NCBI GenBank assembly: GCA_001468855.1
Contig: LDIV01000002.1
Coordinates: forward strand, 25,726 to 51,188
From: a candidate division TM6 bacterium UASB124
GTDB lineage: Bacteria; Dependentiae; Babeliae; Babeliales; RVW-14
Direction of reading: 5' to 3'
Length of the DNA stretch: 25,463 nt
In this document: positions 1 through 7,913 of the stretch, piece by piece
Layout: every line of letters begins with the position of its first letter
How positions within the stretch are numbered: position 1 is the stretch's first letter
Notes under the pieces: generated by a model
The model's input: only the letters and a program-made list of their open reading frames with translations
Database searches by the model: none
Told to the model about the DNA's origin: nothing
Translations under genes and position numbers: made by a program

Positions 1-72
1 AAACCCCGAACTCACGTTAATATAATAATCATCTATCTCAACCATAAGCCCTCTACCCTTATTTTGATTCAT
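1..72 (-). CDS. possible 5' end of a gene running off the left edge
   Basis: On the minus strand a frame opens with ATG at 72 and stays open to the window edge (24 codons). A second ATG at 45 follows a purine-rich AGAGGG and may be the real start, giving a beginning MVEIDDYYINVSSGF. It lies 17 bases after the stop of the secreted gene at 90-839, as an operon partner would. The visible part is too short to recognise a family and could be a chance open frame. Confidence 0.3.
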   Translation of the reverse strand, partial: MNQNKGRGLMVEIDDYYINVSSGF

Positions 73-89
73 ATAACAATTTAATGATT

Positions 90-839
90 TTATCTATACG
101 GTTTAATCAATCCTTTTTCCCGTAAATCATTAAAAGAGAGTATTTTTGCTTGAGGCTTGCCTGTAGTATCCAACGAAACAGATAGAGCTTTTGTAGCAAC
201 TCGTTGAATGAGCGGTGGAATTGACCCATCTGGTGTGACAAGTTTAAGATTACGTAACGTGTGTAGTTGTTGGGGATATTTTAATAAGCACGTTGAATCA
301 TCTTTACACTTTTTGTGAAAAGCTATGAGAGCACTTGGATAATCCAATAGTGCTAAAAGATTTTGATATAAAATGTCGTATGTCTTTTGTGTGATGGTAA
401 TGCCAGCCATTGTTTTTGCCGATTGAAGAATCCGTTCTTTTTGAGAGTCTGTGAATTCTTCAAAAGAATTAAATACCCAGGAGCTTGCACCTTGCATATG
501 AATCATTGCGTTCATAAGTTCTTTGATGAAAGCTGGTACACTATTATCCGAATTGATAATTTCTTGATCTATCAAGAATAGAAGGTCACCCTTATCTAAT
601 TGGGGGTAATTTATACATTTTTTATGCAATGTATAAAAGACATGAGGATGTTGAGCATAAAGTGTTTTAAGTTTTTGTATTGTTGTTTTAATGACCGATT
701 GTTCTATGTTTCCTATAAAATGGCTGTTTTCGGCAAAACACCAAATAATAGGTTTTTCCATTCCTCGAAGTGATAAAAAGCACAAAATGGTTATACTTGT
801 AAAGATATATGTCTGAAATAATAAAGAAACTTGTTTCAT
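90..839 (-). CDS. secreted protein of unknown function
   Basis: A 249-residue protein that I do not recognise. The start at 839 is supported by AAGGA about 8 bases upstream. Residues 1-25 form a signal peptide: a Lys near the start, then a long hydrophobic run (ITILCFLSLRG). The remainder looks soluble and mostly alpha-helical, with a conserved-looking IIWCFAENSHF just after the signal and Cys residues at an HKKC and at SCLL around residues 175-185. It probably acts outside the cytoplasm. It is transcribed away from plsY, with 217 bases between the two starts. No catalytic motif was seen. Similar signal-bearing unknowns recur through this window. Confidence 0.75.
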   Translation of the reverse strand: MKQVSLLFQTYIFTSITILCFLSLRGMEKPIIWCFAENSHFIGNIEQSVIKTTIQKLKTLYAQHPHVFYTLHKKCINYPQLDKGDLLFLIDQEIINSDNSVPAFIKELMNAMIHMQGASSWVFNSFEEFTDSQKERILQSAKTMAGITITQKTYDILYQNLLALLDYPSALIAFHKKCKDDSTCLLKYPQQLHTLRNLKLVTPDGSIPPLIQRVATKALSVSLDTTGKPQAKILSFNDLREKGLIKPYR

Positions 840-993
840 AGTAATAGATCCTTATGAATTATTGTACATAGGGATGATAGATTTCGCTTCCATCTCTGCA
901 TTCAAATTACATAATATAACTATAATAACTAGGTCAAATATAATAAATGAAATTAATAAAAATAAAATCGAGATGTAGTTCTCGTAAAGCCAT

Positions 994-1022
994 ACGACAT
1001 ACAGCATGAAATCTGCTACAAT
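994..1022 (+). promoter_or_regulatory. predicted sigma70-type promoter for plsY
   Basis: ACGACA (994-999) and TACAAT (1017-1022) are separated by 17 bases; they match the -35 and -10 consensus at 4/6 and 5/6 positions. The start codon of plsY is 35 bases further on. The flanking 900-960 region is very AT-rich. This is a prediction from sequence alone. Confidence 0.42.
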
Positions 1023-1056
1023 AACAGCATAAACCGATTAATAAGAGGGAAATTAT

Positions 1057-1686
1057 ATGGATTTTACGCATGTCTTAGCATGTTTAGTGTCATATGTTGT
1101 TGGGTCTGTTCCGACGGGATACCTTTTTTGTCGATATGTGTTTGGTATAAATATTACGCAAGAAGGATCCGGTAATATTGGAGCAAGTAATGTTGCACGT
1201 GTCTTGGGGCTGCGTTATTTTATTCCCATTTTTGTAATTGATGCAGGCAAAGCCTTTGTAACGTTATTTGTTTGTGAATGGTTTATAGGATCAGAATTAC
1301 TTCAGCCGTTAGATTTCTCATGGTTGTACGTATGTGCCATGCTTTTACTTGTTGGTAATGCATACTCGATGTTTTTGAATTTCAAGGGCGGCAGGGGAGT
1401 GGCAACCACTGTTGGCATTATGGCATACCTTTTGTGTTGGCAAATATTATTAGCATTTGTTATTAGTTGGGCTGTTATTGTTGCCGTAAGTAAAAAGCCC
1501 TTTGTCGCATCATTGGTGACAATAACACTGGTAACTTTTATGGATATCTATTTATTTTATGGAATACACATTGTTTTCCTTGCTTTCTTGTGTGCGTGGT
1601 TGGCGTTTAGTCATAGGCATCATGTGTTGCAGCTTGTGCGTTACTATACACGCAGGCAGACCCAAAAGGATTCCTATGAAATTTAA
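1057..1686 (+). CDS. plsY: glycerol-3-phosphate acyltransferase PlsY
   Basis: PlsY is an integral inner-membrane enzyme that transfers an acyl group from acyl-phosphate to sn-glycerol-3-phosphate, making lysophosphatidate, the first step of phospholipid synthesis. The 209-residue length is normal. The family motifs are visible in order: GSVPTGYL near residues 17-24, GSGNIGASN from about residue 37, and FKGGRGVATT near residues 109-118. Several hydrophobic segments separate them. An AGAGGGA ribosome site lies 7 bases before the ATG. The 3' end overlaps the DNA ligase start by 11 bases, so the two are probably co-transcribed and translationally linked. PlsX, the usual source of acyl-phosphate, is not in this window. 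Confidence 0.95.
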   Translation: MDFTHVLACLVSYVVGSVPTGYLFCRYVFGINITQEGSGNIGASNVARVLGLRYFIPIFVIDAGKAFVTLFVCEWFIGSELLQPLDFSWLYVCAMLLLVGNAYSMFLNFKGGRGVATTVGIMAYLLCWQILLAFVISWAVIVAVSKKPFVASLVTITLVTFMDIYLFYGIHIVFLAFLCAWLAFSHRHHVLQLVRYYTRRQTQKDSYEI

Positions 1687-3454
1687 GCATGTTGCTGAAG
1701 TTTTTGATGTTATTGAAAAAGAATCTGGCCGTACAAAAATTACTGAACATTTGGCAGAGCTATTTAAAAAAGCAACTCCGACAGAAGCTTCAATTATTGC
1801 CTACATTTCGTTGGGTAGTCTTAATCCATCGTACATAGGCACACAGTTTAATTTTGCTGAAAAAAGTTTGATCAAAGTTTTGGCACATTTGCTTGATAAG
1901 CCACAGACGGATATTAAAGATCTGGCAAATAAGTGGGGAGATCTTGGGCTTGTAGTAGAAAAAGGCGTTTGGGATGGAGGATCTGATATCTTATCGGTTC
2001 TTGATATTGAAAAAGCATTACAACAATTTTTAGAGATTTCCGGGACCGGATCACAAGAATTAAAAGAGCAGAAACTTCTTAAAATTCTACGTGCCGTTGA
2101 TCCGTTATCAGCAAAATATATTGTGCGCATTATTGAAGGTAAGTTACGGCTTGGTTTTTCAGACATGACATTGCTTGATGCGTTTTCATGGATGGAGAAA
2201 GGGGATAAATCTATACGCGGTGAGCTTGAAGATGCTTATAACATTTCGGCTGATATAGGCAATATTATCAAAACACTCAAAGAACATGGTTTGTCCGGAA
2301 TCAAAAAAATGAGCATTACTCCGGGGATTCCAATCTTACCGGCAGCAGCAGAGCGTATGCCTGATGCTGCATCAATTATTAAAAAACTTGGTCCTTGTGT
2401 TGCTCAGCCCAAGCTTGATGGGTTTAGGCTACAGGTACATATTGATAACAGGCACAAAAAACCGATTATGCGTTTTTTCTCCCGTAATCTTCAGGATATG
2501 TCTCATATGTTTCCTGATCTGATTAAGTCGCTGACCGATCTTAACGTTAAAACATTAGTTGCTGAAGGTGAAGCTATTTGTGTTGATGTGCAGACCGGTA
2601 GTTTTTTACCTTTTCAGGAAACGGTTAAACGGAAACGTAAATATGATGTAGAAAAGTTTGCCCAAGATTTCCCTATCAGATTATTCTTATTTGATGTTTT
2701 GTATCTGAACGGTGAATCACTTCTTGATCAATCACATGAAGATCGTCGCAAAAAACTTTTAGGAATCTGTGATGATAAAGCAATTCAAAAGCATCAAATT
2801 ATTTTCCCTATAGAGGAAGAAAAAATTAATGATGCCGAAGAATTAGAACATTATTTTGAACAAAATATATCATTGGGCCTTGAAGGGCTCGTGGTAAAGC
2901 GTCCACATGCAATCTATCAACCCGGCAAACGAAATTTCAATTGGATTAAGCTTAAACGACAAGAAGGTGGGTCACTTGAAGATACTTTGGACTGTGTTAT
3001 TTTGGGATACTATTATGGAACAGGTAAACGTGCATCATTTGGCATTGGTGCATTACTTGTTGGTGTGTATAACAAACATAAAGATTGTTTCCAAACTGTT
3101 GCTAAAATTGGGACCGGCCTTACTGATGCAGAATGGAAAGAACAGAAAAAGTCATGTGATGCTATTAAGGTTGATCATAAACCGCATGAGGTTGAATGTG
3201 CCAAGGAGTTATACCCAGATGTTTGGGTAACCCCTAAAATTGTGTGCATGATTCGTGCAGATGAGATAACTAAATCTCCATTGCATGCTGCAGGTAAGAC
3301 AGAAAAGAAATCAGGGTTAGCTTTGCGTTTTCCCCGCTTGATGGGATATAGACCGGATAAGTCGGCGTATGATGCTACGACGGTAGATGAACTTATGAGA
3401 CTCCATGAACTACAATTCGAAAAGAAATCATCAAAGAAACATGAAAATAAATAA
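1676..3454 (+). CDS. ATP-dependent DNA ligase, archaeal/eukaryotic replicative type
   Basis: This enzyme seals nicks in DNA with ATP, through a lysyl-AMP intermediate. The 592-residue length and N-terminal DNA-binding domain (residues 1-220, with SLGSLNPSYIGTQFN) match the archaeal Lig/LigB type rather than short bacterial LigD or LigC forms. The adenylation motif is KLDGFR, with the nucleophile at Lys246. Later motifs are FFSRN, EGEAI, FLFDVLYLNG, GLEGLVVKRP and WIKLKR, followed by an OB domain containing GIGALLVGVYN. The frame is open from 1559, but 1676 is chosen because AAAGGA lies 5 bases upstream and the protein then begins MKFKHVAEVF, as in the family. It overlaps plsY by 11 bases. Whether NAD-dependent LigA is also present cannot be seen here. 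Confidence 0.93.
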   Translation: MKFKHVAEVFDVIEKESGRTKITEHLAELFKKATPTEASIIAYISLGSLNPSYIGTQFNFAEKSLIKVLAHLLDKPQTDIKDLANKWGDLGLVVEKGVWDGGSDILSVLDIEKALQQFLEISGTGSQELKEQKLLKILRAVDPLSAKYIVRIIEGKLRLGFSDMTLLDAFSWMEKGDKSIRGELEDAYNISADIGNIIKTLKEHGLSGIKKMSITPGIPILPAAAERMPDAASIIKKLGPCVAQPKLDGFRLQVHIDNRHKKPIMRFFSRNLQDMSHMFPDLIKSLTDLNVKTLVAEGEAICVDVQTGSFLPFQETVKRKRKYDVEKFAQDFPIRLFLFDVLYLNGESLLDQSHEDRRKKLLGICDDKAIQKHQIIFPIEEEKINDAEELEHYFEQNISLGLEGLVVKRPHAIYQPGKRNFNWIKLKRQEGGSLEDTLDCVILGYYYGTGKRASFGIGALLVGVYNKHKDCFQTVAKIGTGLTDAEWKEQKKSCDAIKVDHKPHEVECAKELYPDVWVTPKIVCMIRADEITKSPLHAAGKTEKKSGLALRFPRLMGYRPDKSAYDATTVDELMRLHELQFEKKSSKKHENK

Positions 3455-3462
3455 ATTGGGGA

Positions 3463-3486
3463 AGCCCACTCTGGGATGAGTGGGCT
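3463..3486. terminator. hairpin between convergent genes
   Basis: A perfect 9-base-pair stem, AGCCCACTC and GAGTGGGCT, encloses a 6-base loop, 8 bases after the ligase stop. Following U-rich sequence is short (ATTGTAT), so termination may be modest. The gene at 3510-4115 converges on it, so it may serve both strands. Confidence 0.65.
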
Positions 3487-3509
3487 ATTGTATAGGGGAG
3501 TTTGAAAAG

Positions 3510-4115
3510 CTATTTGGGTGTTGCTGATGATAATTGTTTAAAAACCCAAGCAACTAAACGAAGTAACTGTTGGGCATTATTTTTGAAACGTACAGCTGTT
3601 TTTTGTTCCTTTTTTATTTCGTCTTCCAAAAGAGGTTGATTAGTATTTTGGAAGAGACATATCAATTTATTGTAAAAATCATGAGCTTTATTTTCTTGGC
3701 CGTCATTTCCTAGCGATACCCAGAGTAGTTTAATTTCATTATCTTGTAAGGATTGAAGCTGGCTTAGGATTGTATTAAGGAGGCTATTTATATTTTCTTT
3801 TGTTTTTATTTCAATTTCCGAATTTATTTTCCTTTGTTTTTGTAGAGTATCCGGTGGGATATTAGTGAGAGAAAGCTGTTGAGATAGCACTTCTTGTGAT
3901 TTAATGAGTCTTGTGTAAGTAGAGATTAAAGAAGCAAGCTGTTGAATGTTGGCATCAATTTTAGTAGTGATATCCAAAATTTTTTGTTTTTCCTGGAGTG
4001 TACTAAAGGATAAAGAATCTAAAGGACGGCCAGCAATAGACATAGGAAGTAATACTTTGTAATTGCAACAAAGTGCTATGGCAAGTGTCGAGACCATTAT
4101 ATAGTTGTTAGCCAT
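3510..4115 (-). CDS. secreted coiled-coil protein of unknown function
   Basis: A 201-residue protein of no family I recognise. Residues 1-28 form a probable signal peptide, with a hydrophobic core around STLAIALCCNYKVLLPM and a possible cleavage after SIAG. The mature part is hydrophilic and predicted to be helical, with heptad-like Leu/Ile spacing (for example around IDANIQQLASLIS and SLLNTILSQLQSLQ). It is the last of three minus-strand genes, 37 bases after the preceding stop, so probably part of one operon with two similar secreted proteins. The ribosome site is weak (GAGAAA). The shared character of the three suggests envelope or secreted helical proteins, but nothing points to a specific role. 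Confidence 0.7.
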   Translation of the reverse strand: MANNYIMVSTLAIALCCNYKVLLPMSIAGRPLDSLSFSTLQEKQKILDITTKIDANIQQLASLISTYTRLIKSQEVLSQQLSLTNIPPDTLQKQRKINSEIEIKTKENINSLLNTILSQLQSLQDNEIKLLWVSLGNDGQENKAHDFYNKLICLFQNTNQPLLEDEIKKEQKTAVRFKNNAQQLLRLVAWVFKQLSSATPK

Positions 4116-4152
4116 TGTTTTTCTCTACAATGTTATATATCCCAGCTCATAG

Positions 4153-4701
4153 TTATTTCTTGGTAGTTTTTGTAACCTGTTTTTTTTCAGTTATTTGCTT
4201 TTTGCTTTTTACTATAGCGGTTTTGGTTTTTTTTATTTTTTTCTTAGCTGCCGTTGTTTTTGTTGTCTTTGTCTTAATGGTTGTTGTTTTTGTTGGTTGA
4301 GTTTGTGGTGCTGGTTGTGTTGATGTTTGTATGATTGTGCTGCTAGTGCTACCAGCATCACTGTTATTACTACCTGAAGAGGGGGTTGGGTTAATAATTG
4401 ATGGTGCTGTTGGTATGGTTGAGGCGATGCTTCCTGATGAAGTATTGAGGGATGTTCTTACTTGTTGTGTTATTACATTTGCTATGTTGGCTGATTTTTC
4501 TGTTTGATCAGTTGCATTGCCAGCTGCTTCGGTGATTACTGGTGACTTGTTTGCTTGTACTGCTGCTAAAGATTTAGATAAATCTTTTGTTTGTGTGGCT
4601 AAAGAGTCAGATGAATCAGTTGTAATGTCAAAAGCGGTAGAATACACCTTTATATTATGAACCGTTACGATAAGAAATGTTGCGATTATATATTTATTCA
4701 T
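4153..4701 (-). CDS. secreted Thr/Ser-rich protein with lysine-rich tail
   Basis: A 182-residue low-complexity protein. The start at 4701 is chosen over the longer frame from 4734 because AAGGAA lies 7 bases upstream and the N-terminus then becomes a clean signal peptide (MNKYIIATFLIVTVHN). Residues 25-135 are rich in Ser, Thr, Ala and Asn with several Pro. The last 45 residues hold 18 Lys, spaced with Thr and Ala, resembling the basic tails of histone H1-like proteins. The tail could bind nucleic acid or acidic polymers such as LPS or peptidoglycan-linked glycans. It follows the coiled-coil gene by 16 bases. The low complexity means any similarity match needs caution. Confidence 0.7.
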   Translation of the reverse strand: MNKYIIATFLIVTVHNIKVYSTAFDITTDSSDSLATQTKDLSKSLAAVQANKSPVITEAAGNATDQTEKSANIANVITQQVRTSLNTSSGSIASTIPTAPSIINPTPSSGSNNSDAGSTSSTIIQTSTQPAPQTQPTKTTTIKTKTTKTTAAKKKIKKTKTAIVKSKKQITEKKQVTKTTKK

Positions 4702-4717
4702 ACAAAATTCCTTGTGT

Positions 4718-5467
4718 TTACGAATGTAAAGCATTTAATAAAATATCCTTCATTGGTAGAAATTCCTCAGCAAGCGGGGGAATGTTTTCTTGTGGTTGCT
4801 CTAGGGATGCAACAGCATTGATTGCATTATTTGCAGCGGTAATTTCTTGTGGAATAATGGTTGTTTTTAAATCATCGGCATATTTTGCATCTGTGGATAC
4901 CTGTTGCCCTTTGTCTTTAAATCTATCGACCGCAGTAAAAAGCTCTTTGCGTAATGTTTGAATTTCTTTTTTAGCATCGGATACTTTTTTGTTGGTATCA
5001 TTACGTGTTTGAGTGATTTTCTTTTTAAGCGCTTCTCTTTCTGCGTATAGCTTTTTAAAAACATCAGGGATTGTTTTTTCTAAACGCTCAATAGTAGCCT
5101 TCGCTTGTACGATTTCAGGCGATAACATTTGCCCACTTTTTTTTGTTGCCTCCGCATCTGCAACTCTTTTTTTTGCGTTGGCTAACGTTTTGGCGTCGTC
5201 ATTTGCTGTTGTTATTTTTTTGATCAGTTCTATGCGGTCCGATTTTAATTGAATAAAAATCGGACGGATGTCGAATCTAAAAGCCTTAAAACGTTGTGTG
5301 ATATCATTGAGCTGTGCTCTTTTTTGTTCAATAACTTGACGTTCTGCTGATGGGTCTCGGCCGGTTACAGTGTCATAAGGAAGTGTTTGGGTGTTTTTGA
5401 TGGAGATAAGCATAAAACAAATAAGACCATAAATAGTTAATTGGATAAAAAAGTTCATATTTTTCAT
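4718..5467 (-). CDS. secreted long coiled-coil protein of unknown function
   Basis: A 249-residue protein, first of a three-gene minus-strand operon. AGGGGA 6 bases before the ATG at 5467 supports the start. The hydrophobic stretch around LTIYGLICFMLISI (residues 10-23) is a signal peptide or an uncleaved N-terminal anchor. Residues 40-200 are strongly charged, with alternating Lys/Glu/Asp/Gln and heptad spacing, as in an extended coiled coil. The C-terminus contains a short Pro-rich stretch (QPQENIPPLAEEFLP). No enzyme motif is visible. Spacing to the next gene is 16 bases, so translation is probably coupled. It may be a structural or periplasm-spanning protein, but this is a guess from shape alone. 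Confidence 0.72.
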   Translation of the reverse strand: MKNMNFFIQLTIYGLICFMLISIKNTQTLPYDTVTGRDPSAERQVIEQKRAQLNDITQRFKAFRFDIRPIFIQLKSDRIELIKKITTANDDAKTLANAKKRVADAEATKKSGQMLSPEIVQAKATIERLEKTIPDVFKKLYAEREALKKKITQTRNDTNKKVSDAKKEIQTLRKELFTAVDRFKDKGQQVSTDAKYADDLKTTIIPQEITAANNAINAVASLEQPQENIPPLAEEFLPMKDILLNALHS

Positions 5468-5560
5468 TGTAATCCCCTTTTTTTAAGAGCTTTAGGTGCT
5501 CGAAATTATTTTCTATGCAGCATGATTCTATAATTATTTTTGCATAGCTATTTACTACTA

Positions 5561-5575
5561 GTCAATAATATTGAC
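5561..5575. promoter_or_regulatory. operator-like inverted repeat upstream of coiled-coil operon
   Basis: GTCAATA and TATTGAC are perfect 7-base arms around a single central base, flanked by TTGACA-like hexamers on both strands. The site lies about 95 bases before the first start codon of the 5467-3510 operon. The form suits a dimeric repressor binding at a -35 region, but no regulator is visible nearby and AT-rich DNA yields such repeats by chance. Confidence 0.33.
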
Positions 5576-5633
5576 AAGGTGAGTAAAAAAAGCGTACATG
5601 TATGGATATTTTCAAAACAAGAAACGTAAGATT

Positions 5634-6254
5634 TTAGATTAATGATTTAAAGAAATGAGCTGCTTTTGCTGGATTATTCGCTTTGGTTATAGCTGCACCA
5701 ATCATAATCCCATGAGGTTTTAAACTTAATATGTGTTGAATGGTGGTTTCATCAATTTTACCGGTAATAAAGAGAGGTAATTTTGTGTTTTCTTTAACAT
5801 TATGCCATTCTGCATCAAGTTCGGCCAAATCACCTGGTTTTGAGAGCGGGCGGTGGAAAATAAGCAAGTTAATGCCAAGGGTTTTTGCATCCAAGGCTAT
5901 TTGCCCTAAAGTTGGTGCCCCCAAAAGATCCAGGGCGATTTTAACATCAAAATCCTTGGCTTTTTCTACTGCTTTTTTAATAGTGCTTCCAGGTGCAATA
6001 GCAAGAACAGAGATGTAATTGGCTCCGGCCGTAGCCATCATATTGACGCTATCCTCGGCCTTTTCACAGAGGCGAGCCTCTGCAAAAATTTCTTTATTTG
6101 GAAATGTAGCTCTAAAGGCCTGAATGGCGTTTATACCCTCTTTAAAAAGTAATAAAGATCCAATGCCTAAAACGTCTGCATATTCCGCAGTTTGTTGTGC
6201 TATGGTTAGCGCCTTAGATAGGTCTGGAAGATTGAAGGTGAAATGGAGTTTCAT
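5634..6254 (-). CDS. HUMPS-family (hexulose-6-phosphate synthase-like) protein with altered active site
   Basis: A 206-residue TIM-barrel protein of the OMP decarboxylase superfamily, related to 3-hexulose-6-phosphate synthase and 3-keto-L-gulonate-6-phosphate decarboxylase. The start at 6254 has a strong AAGGAGA and begins MKLHFTFNL, aligning with the family start; the longer frame to 6341 adds 29 unlikely residues. It aligns without gaps in the first half to the remembered sequence of B. subtilis HxlA. The catalytic positions differ, however: the Asp of the first strand is Asn8, the metal-binding Glu of the EIGT motif is Gly30, and the DxKxxD motif is ExRxxE (Glu59, Arg61, Glu64). Glu39 and an FHRP histidine remain. 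Its activity is therefore uncertain; it may be a pseudoenzyme or have a new substrate. It is divergent from hldE. Confidence 0.8.
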   Translation of the reverse strand: MKLHFTFNLPDLSKALTIAQQTAEYADVLGIGSLLLFKEGINAIQAFRATFPNKEIFAEARLCEKAEDSVNMMATAGANYISVLAIAPGSTIKKAVEKAKDFDVKIALDLLGAPTLGQIALDAKTLGINLLIFHRPLSKPGDLAELDAEWHNVKENTKLPLFITGKIDETTIQHILSLKPHGIMIGAAITKANNPAKAAHFFKSLI

Positions 6255-6409
6255 TACTTTTTCTCCTTTGCTAATTTTGCAAAATGCAGTATCTTTGTAA
6301 TCATTTTTTACATAAAAGTAGTTGCTACAACCATACTTCATTCATCTATGGGCGGCAATAGTTTAGAAAAAAAACAGATTTTTAATTATCAACGCGCAGT
6401 GGAAATTAT

Positions 6410-7873
6410 ATGAAAAATCTCATTAATCATATTCGAACAAATGGCATTAAGAATGTTATGGTTGTCGGTGATGTTATGCTTGATGAGTATTTTTTTGGTT
6501 CAGTCTCTCGAATATCGCCTGAAGCTCCGGTTCCTGTATTAAAAGAAGAGTATCAAGAATGGAGTCTTGGCGGAGCTGCAAATGTTGCTGCCAACTGTCG
6601 GCATATCGGATGTGATGTAACTATTGTTGGAATTATTGGGGATCATGATGTTTATGGGGACCGTTTCCTTTCAATGTTACGTGAAATCAATATTTCTACC
6701 GACGGGATTGTTCGTTCTGCTCATCGGTTAACTACGACAAAGAAACGATTTCTTGTTAAAAGTCATCAACTGTTGCGTATGGATGCTGAATCAGGGCATG
6801 CATTATCGATTGATGAATCTAATGAACTTATCAAGCGAGTTGATAGCCTTATGATTCCAGATTCTATTGTTTTATTGTCTGATTATGCCAAGGGTGTACT
6901 GACCAAAGAGTTTATTGAATACATTTGCACACGGGCGCGCGAACGTAATTGTATTATTTTGGTTGACCCCAAAGGACCCGATTTTAGTAAATATCGTGGT
7001 GTGGATTATATAAAACCGAATAATAAAGAATTTAAACAAATGGTTGAATTTTTTAATCTACAACATCATCATTCACTGGAAGATAACGCACGTAAAATAT
7101 GTTCTTTATTGGGTATTAAGGGACTTGTTATAACGCAAGGTGAAGCTGGTATTAGCTATATATCAAGAGAACAAACAATTCATTCGCCTGCTTATAAACG
7201 AGAAGTATATGATTTGACCGGTGCCGGCGATACGGTTTTTGCTTTTTTGGCCATTGGGCTTGCTAATAAACTGAGCGTGGAAAACTGTTTAATGCTTGCC
7301 AATCATGCAGCTTCTGTTGCAGTTTCTCATGTCAAAACATATGCCGTAAGCCTTGATGAGCTTATTGATCGGAGTATGGAGCCGACTGAAAAGATATATA
7401 CCGATTGGGCTGACCTAAAAATTGAGCTTGATTGGTTGCGTGCTGATGGGAAAAAGGTTGTTTTTACTAATGGTTGTTTTGATATTATTCACCCCGGTCA
7501 TATTCATACCCTCAAAGAGGCAAAAAAATATGGCGACATTTTGGTAGTTGCTATTAATACAGATGATTCTGTTCGTCGCTATAAAGGGGCAACCAGGCCC
7601 ATTAATAATTTCAGCCATCGTGCTACGATAATATCAGCAATAGGGTTTGTTGATTTTGTTGTTTCATTTGAGCAGGATACGCCACGAGCACTGATTGAAT
7701 ACCTTAAGCCCGATGTATTGGTTAAAGGAGGCGATTATCAGAAGGAAAAAGTGGCCGGTTATGATGTGGTAACATCGTATGGAGGAGAAGTGCATATAGT
7801 AGATTATATGCATGGTCTATCAACAACAACGTTAATTAAGAAGATTTCAAGCTCTCAGCTGACTGGATTGTGA
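6410..7873 (+). CDS. hldE: bifunctional heptose 7-phosphate kinase / heptose 1-phosphate adenylyltransferase HldE
   Basis: HldE phosphorylates D-glycero-beta-D-manno-heptose 7-phosphate at C1 and later transfers AMP to the 1-phosphate, two steps toward ADP-heptose for the LPS inner core. The 487-residue protein carries both domains. A PfkB-type kinase domain covers residues 1-320, with GDVMLDEYFFG near the start, GGAANVA, and GAGDT at about 270-274 containing the catalytic Asp. A cytidylyltransferase-like domain from about 340 has TNGCFDIIHPGH (about 352-363). Only GGAA precedes the ATG as a ribosome site. It is followed 40 bases later by murD on the same strand. GmhA, GmhB and HldD are not in the window. 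Confidence 0.95.
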   Translation: MKNLINHIRTNGIKNVMVVGDVMLDEYFFGSVSRISPEAPVPVLKEEYQEWSLGGAANVAANCRHIGCDVTIVGIIGDHDVYGDRFLSMLREINISTDGIVRSAHRLTTTKKRFLVKSHQLLRMDAESGHALSIDESNELIKRVDSLMIPDSIVLLSDYAKGVLTKEFIEYICTRARERNCIILVDPKGPDFSKYRGVDYIKPNNKEFKQMVEFFNLQHHHSLEDNARKICSLLGIKGLVITQGEAGISYISREQTIHSPAYKREVYDLTGAGDTVFAFLAIGLANKLSVENCLMLANHAASVAVSHVKTYAVSLDELIDRSMEPTEKIYTDWADLKIELDWLRADGKKVVFTNGCFDIIHPGHIHTLKEAKKYGDILVVAINTDDSVRRYKGATRPINNFSHRATIISAIGFVDFVVSFEQDTPRALIEYLKPDVLVKGGDYQKEKVAGYDVVTSYGGEVHIVDYMHGLSTTTLIKKISSSQLTGL

Positions 7874-7913
7874 ACTATAAGGGGGATAGAAAATTTTTAA
7901 GATTGGATGAGTC

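Noticed and set aside
1559..1675. 39-residue upstream extension of the DNA ligase
   Set aside because: It lies wholly within plsY, has no ribosome site, and the start at 1676 matches the family and has AAAGGA.
4115..4300. Plus-strand very hydrophobic 61-codon frame
   Set aside because: It is the reverse of the lysine-rich tail; AAA codons read backward give Phe, so the hydrophobicity is an artefact.
6255..6341. 29-residue upstream extension of the HUMPS protein
   Set aside because: The AAGGAGA before 6254 and the alignment to the family N-terminus favour the shorter form.
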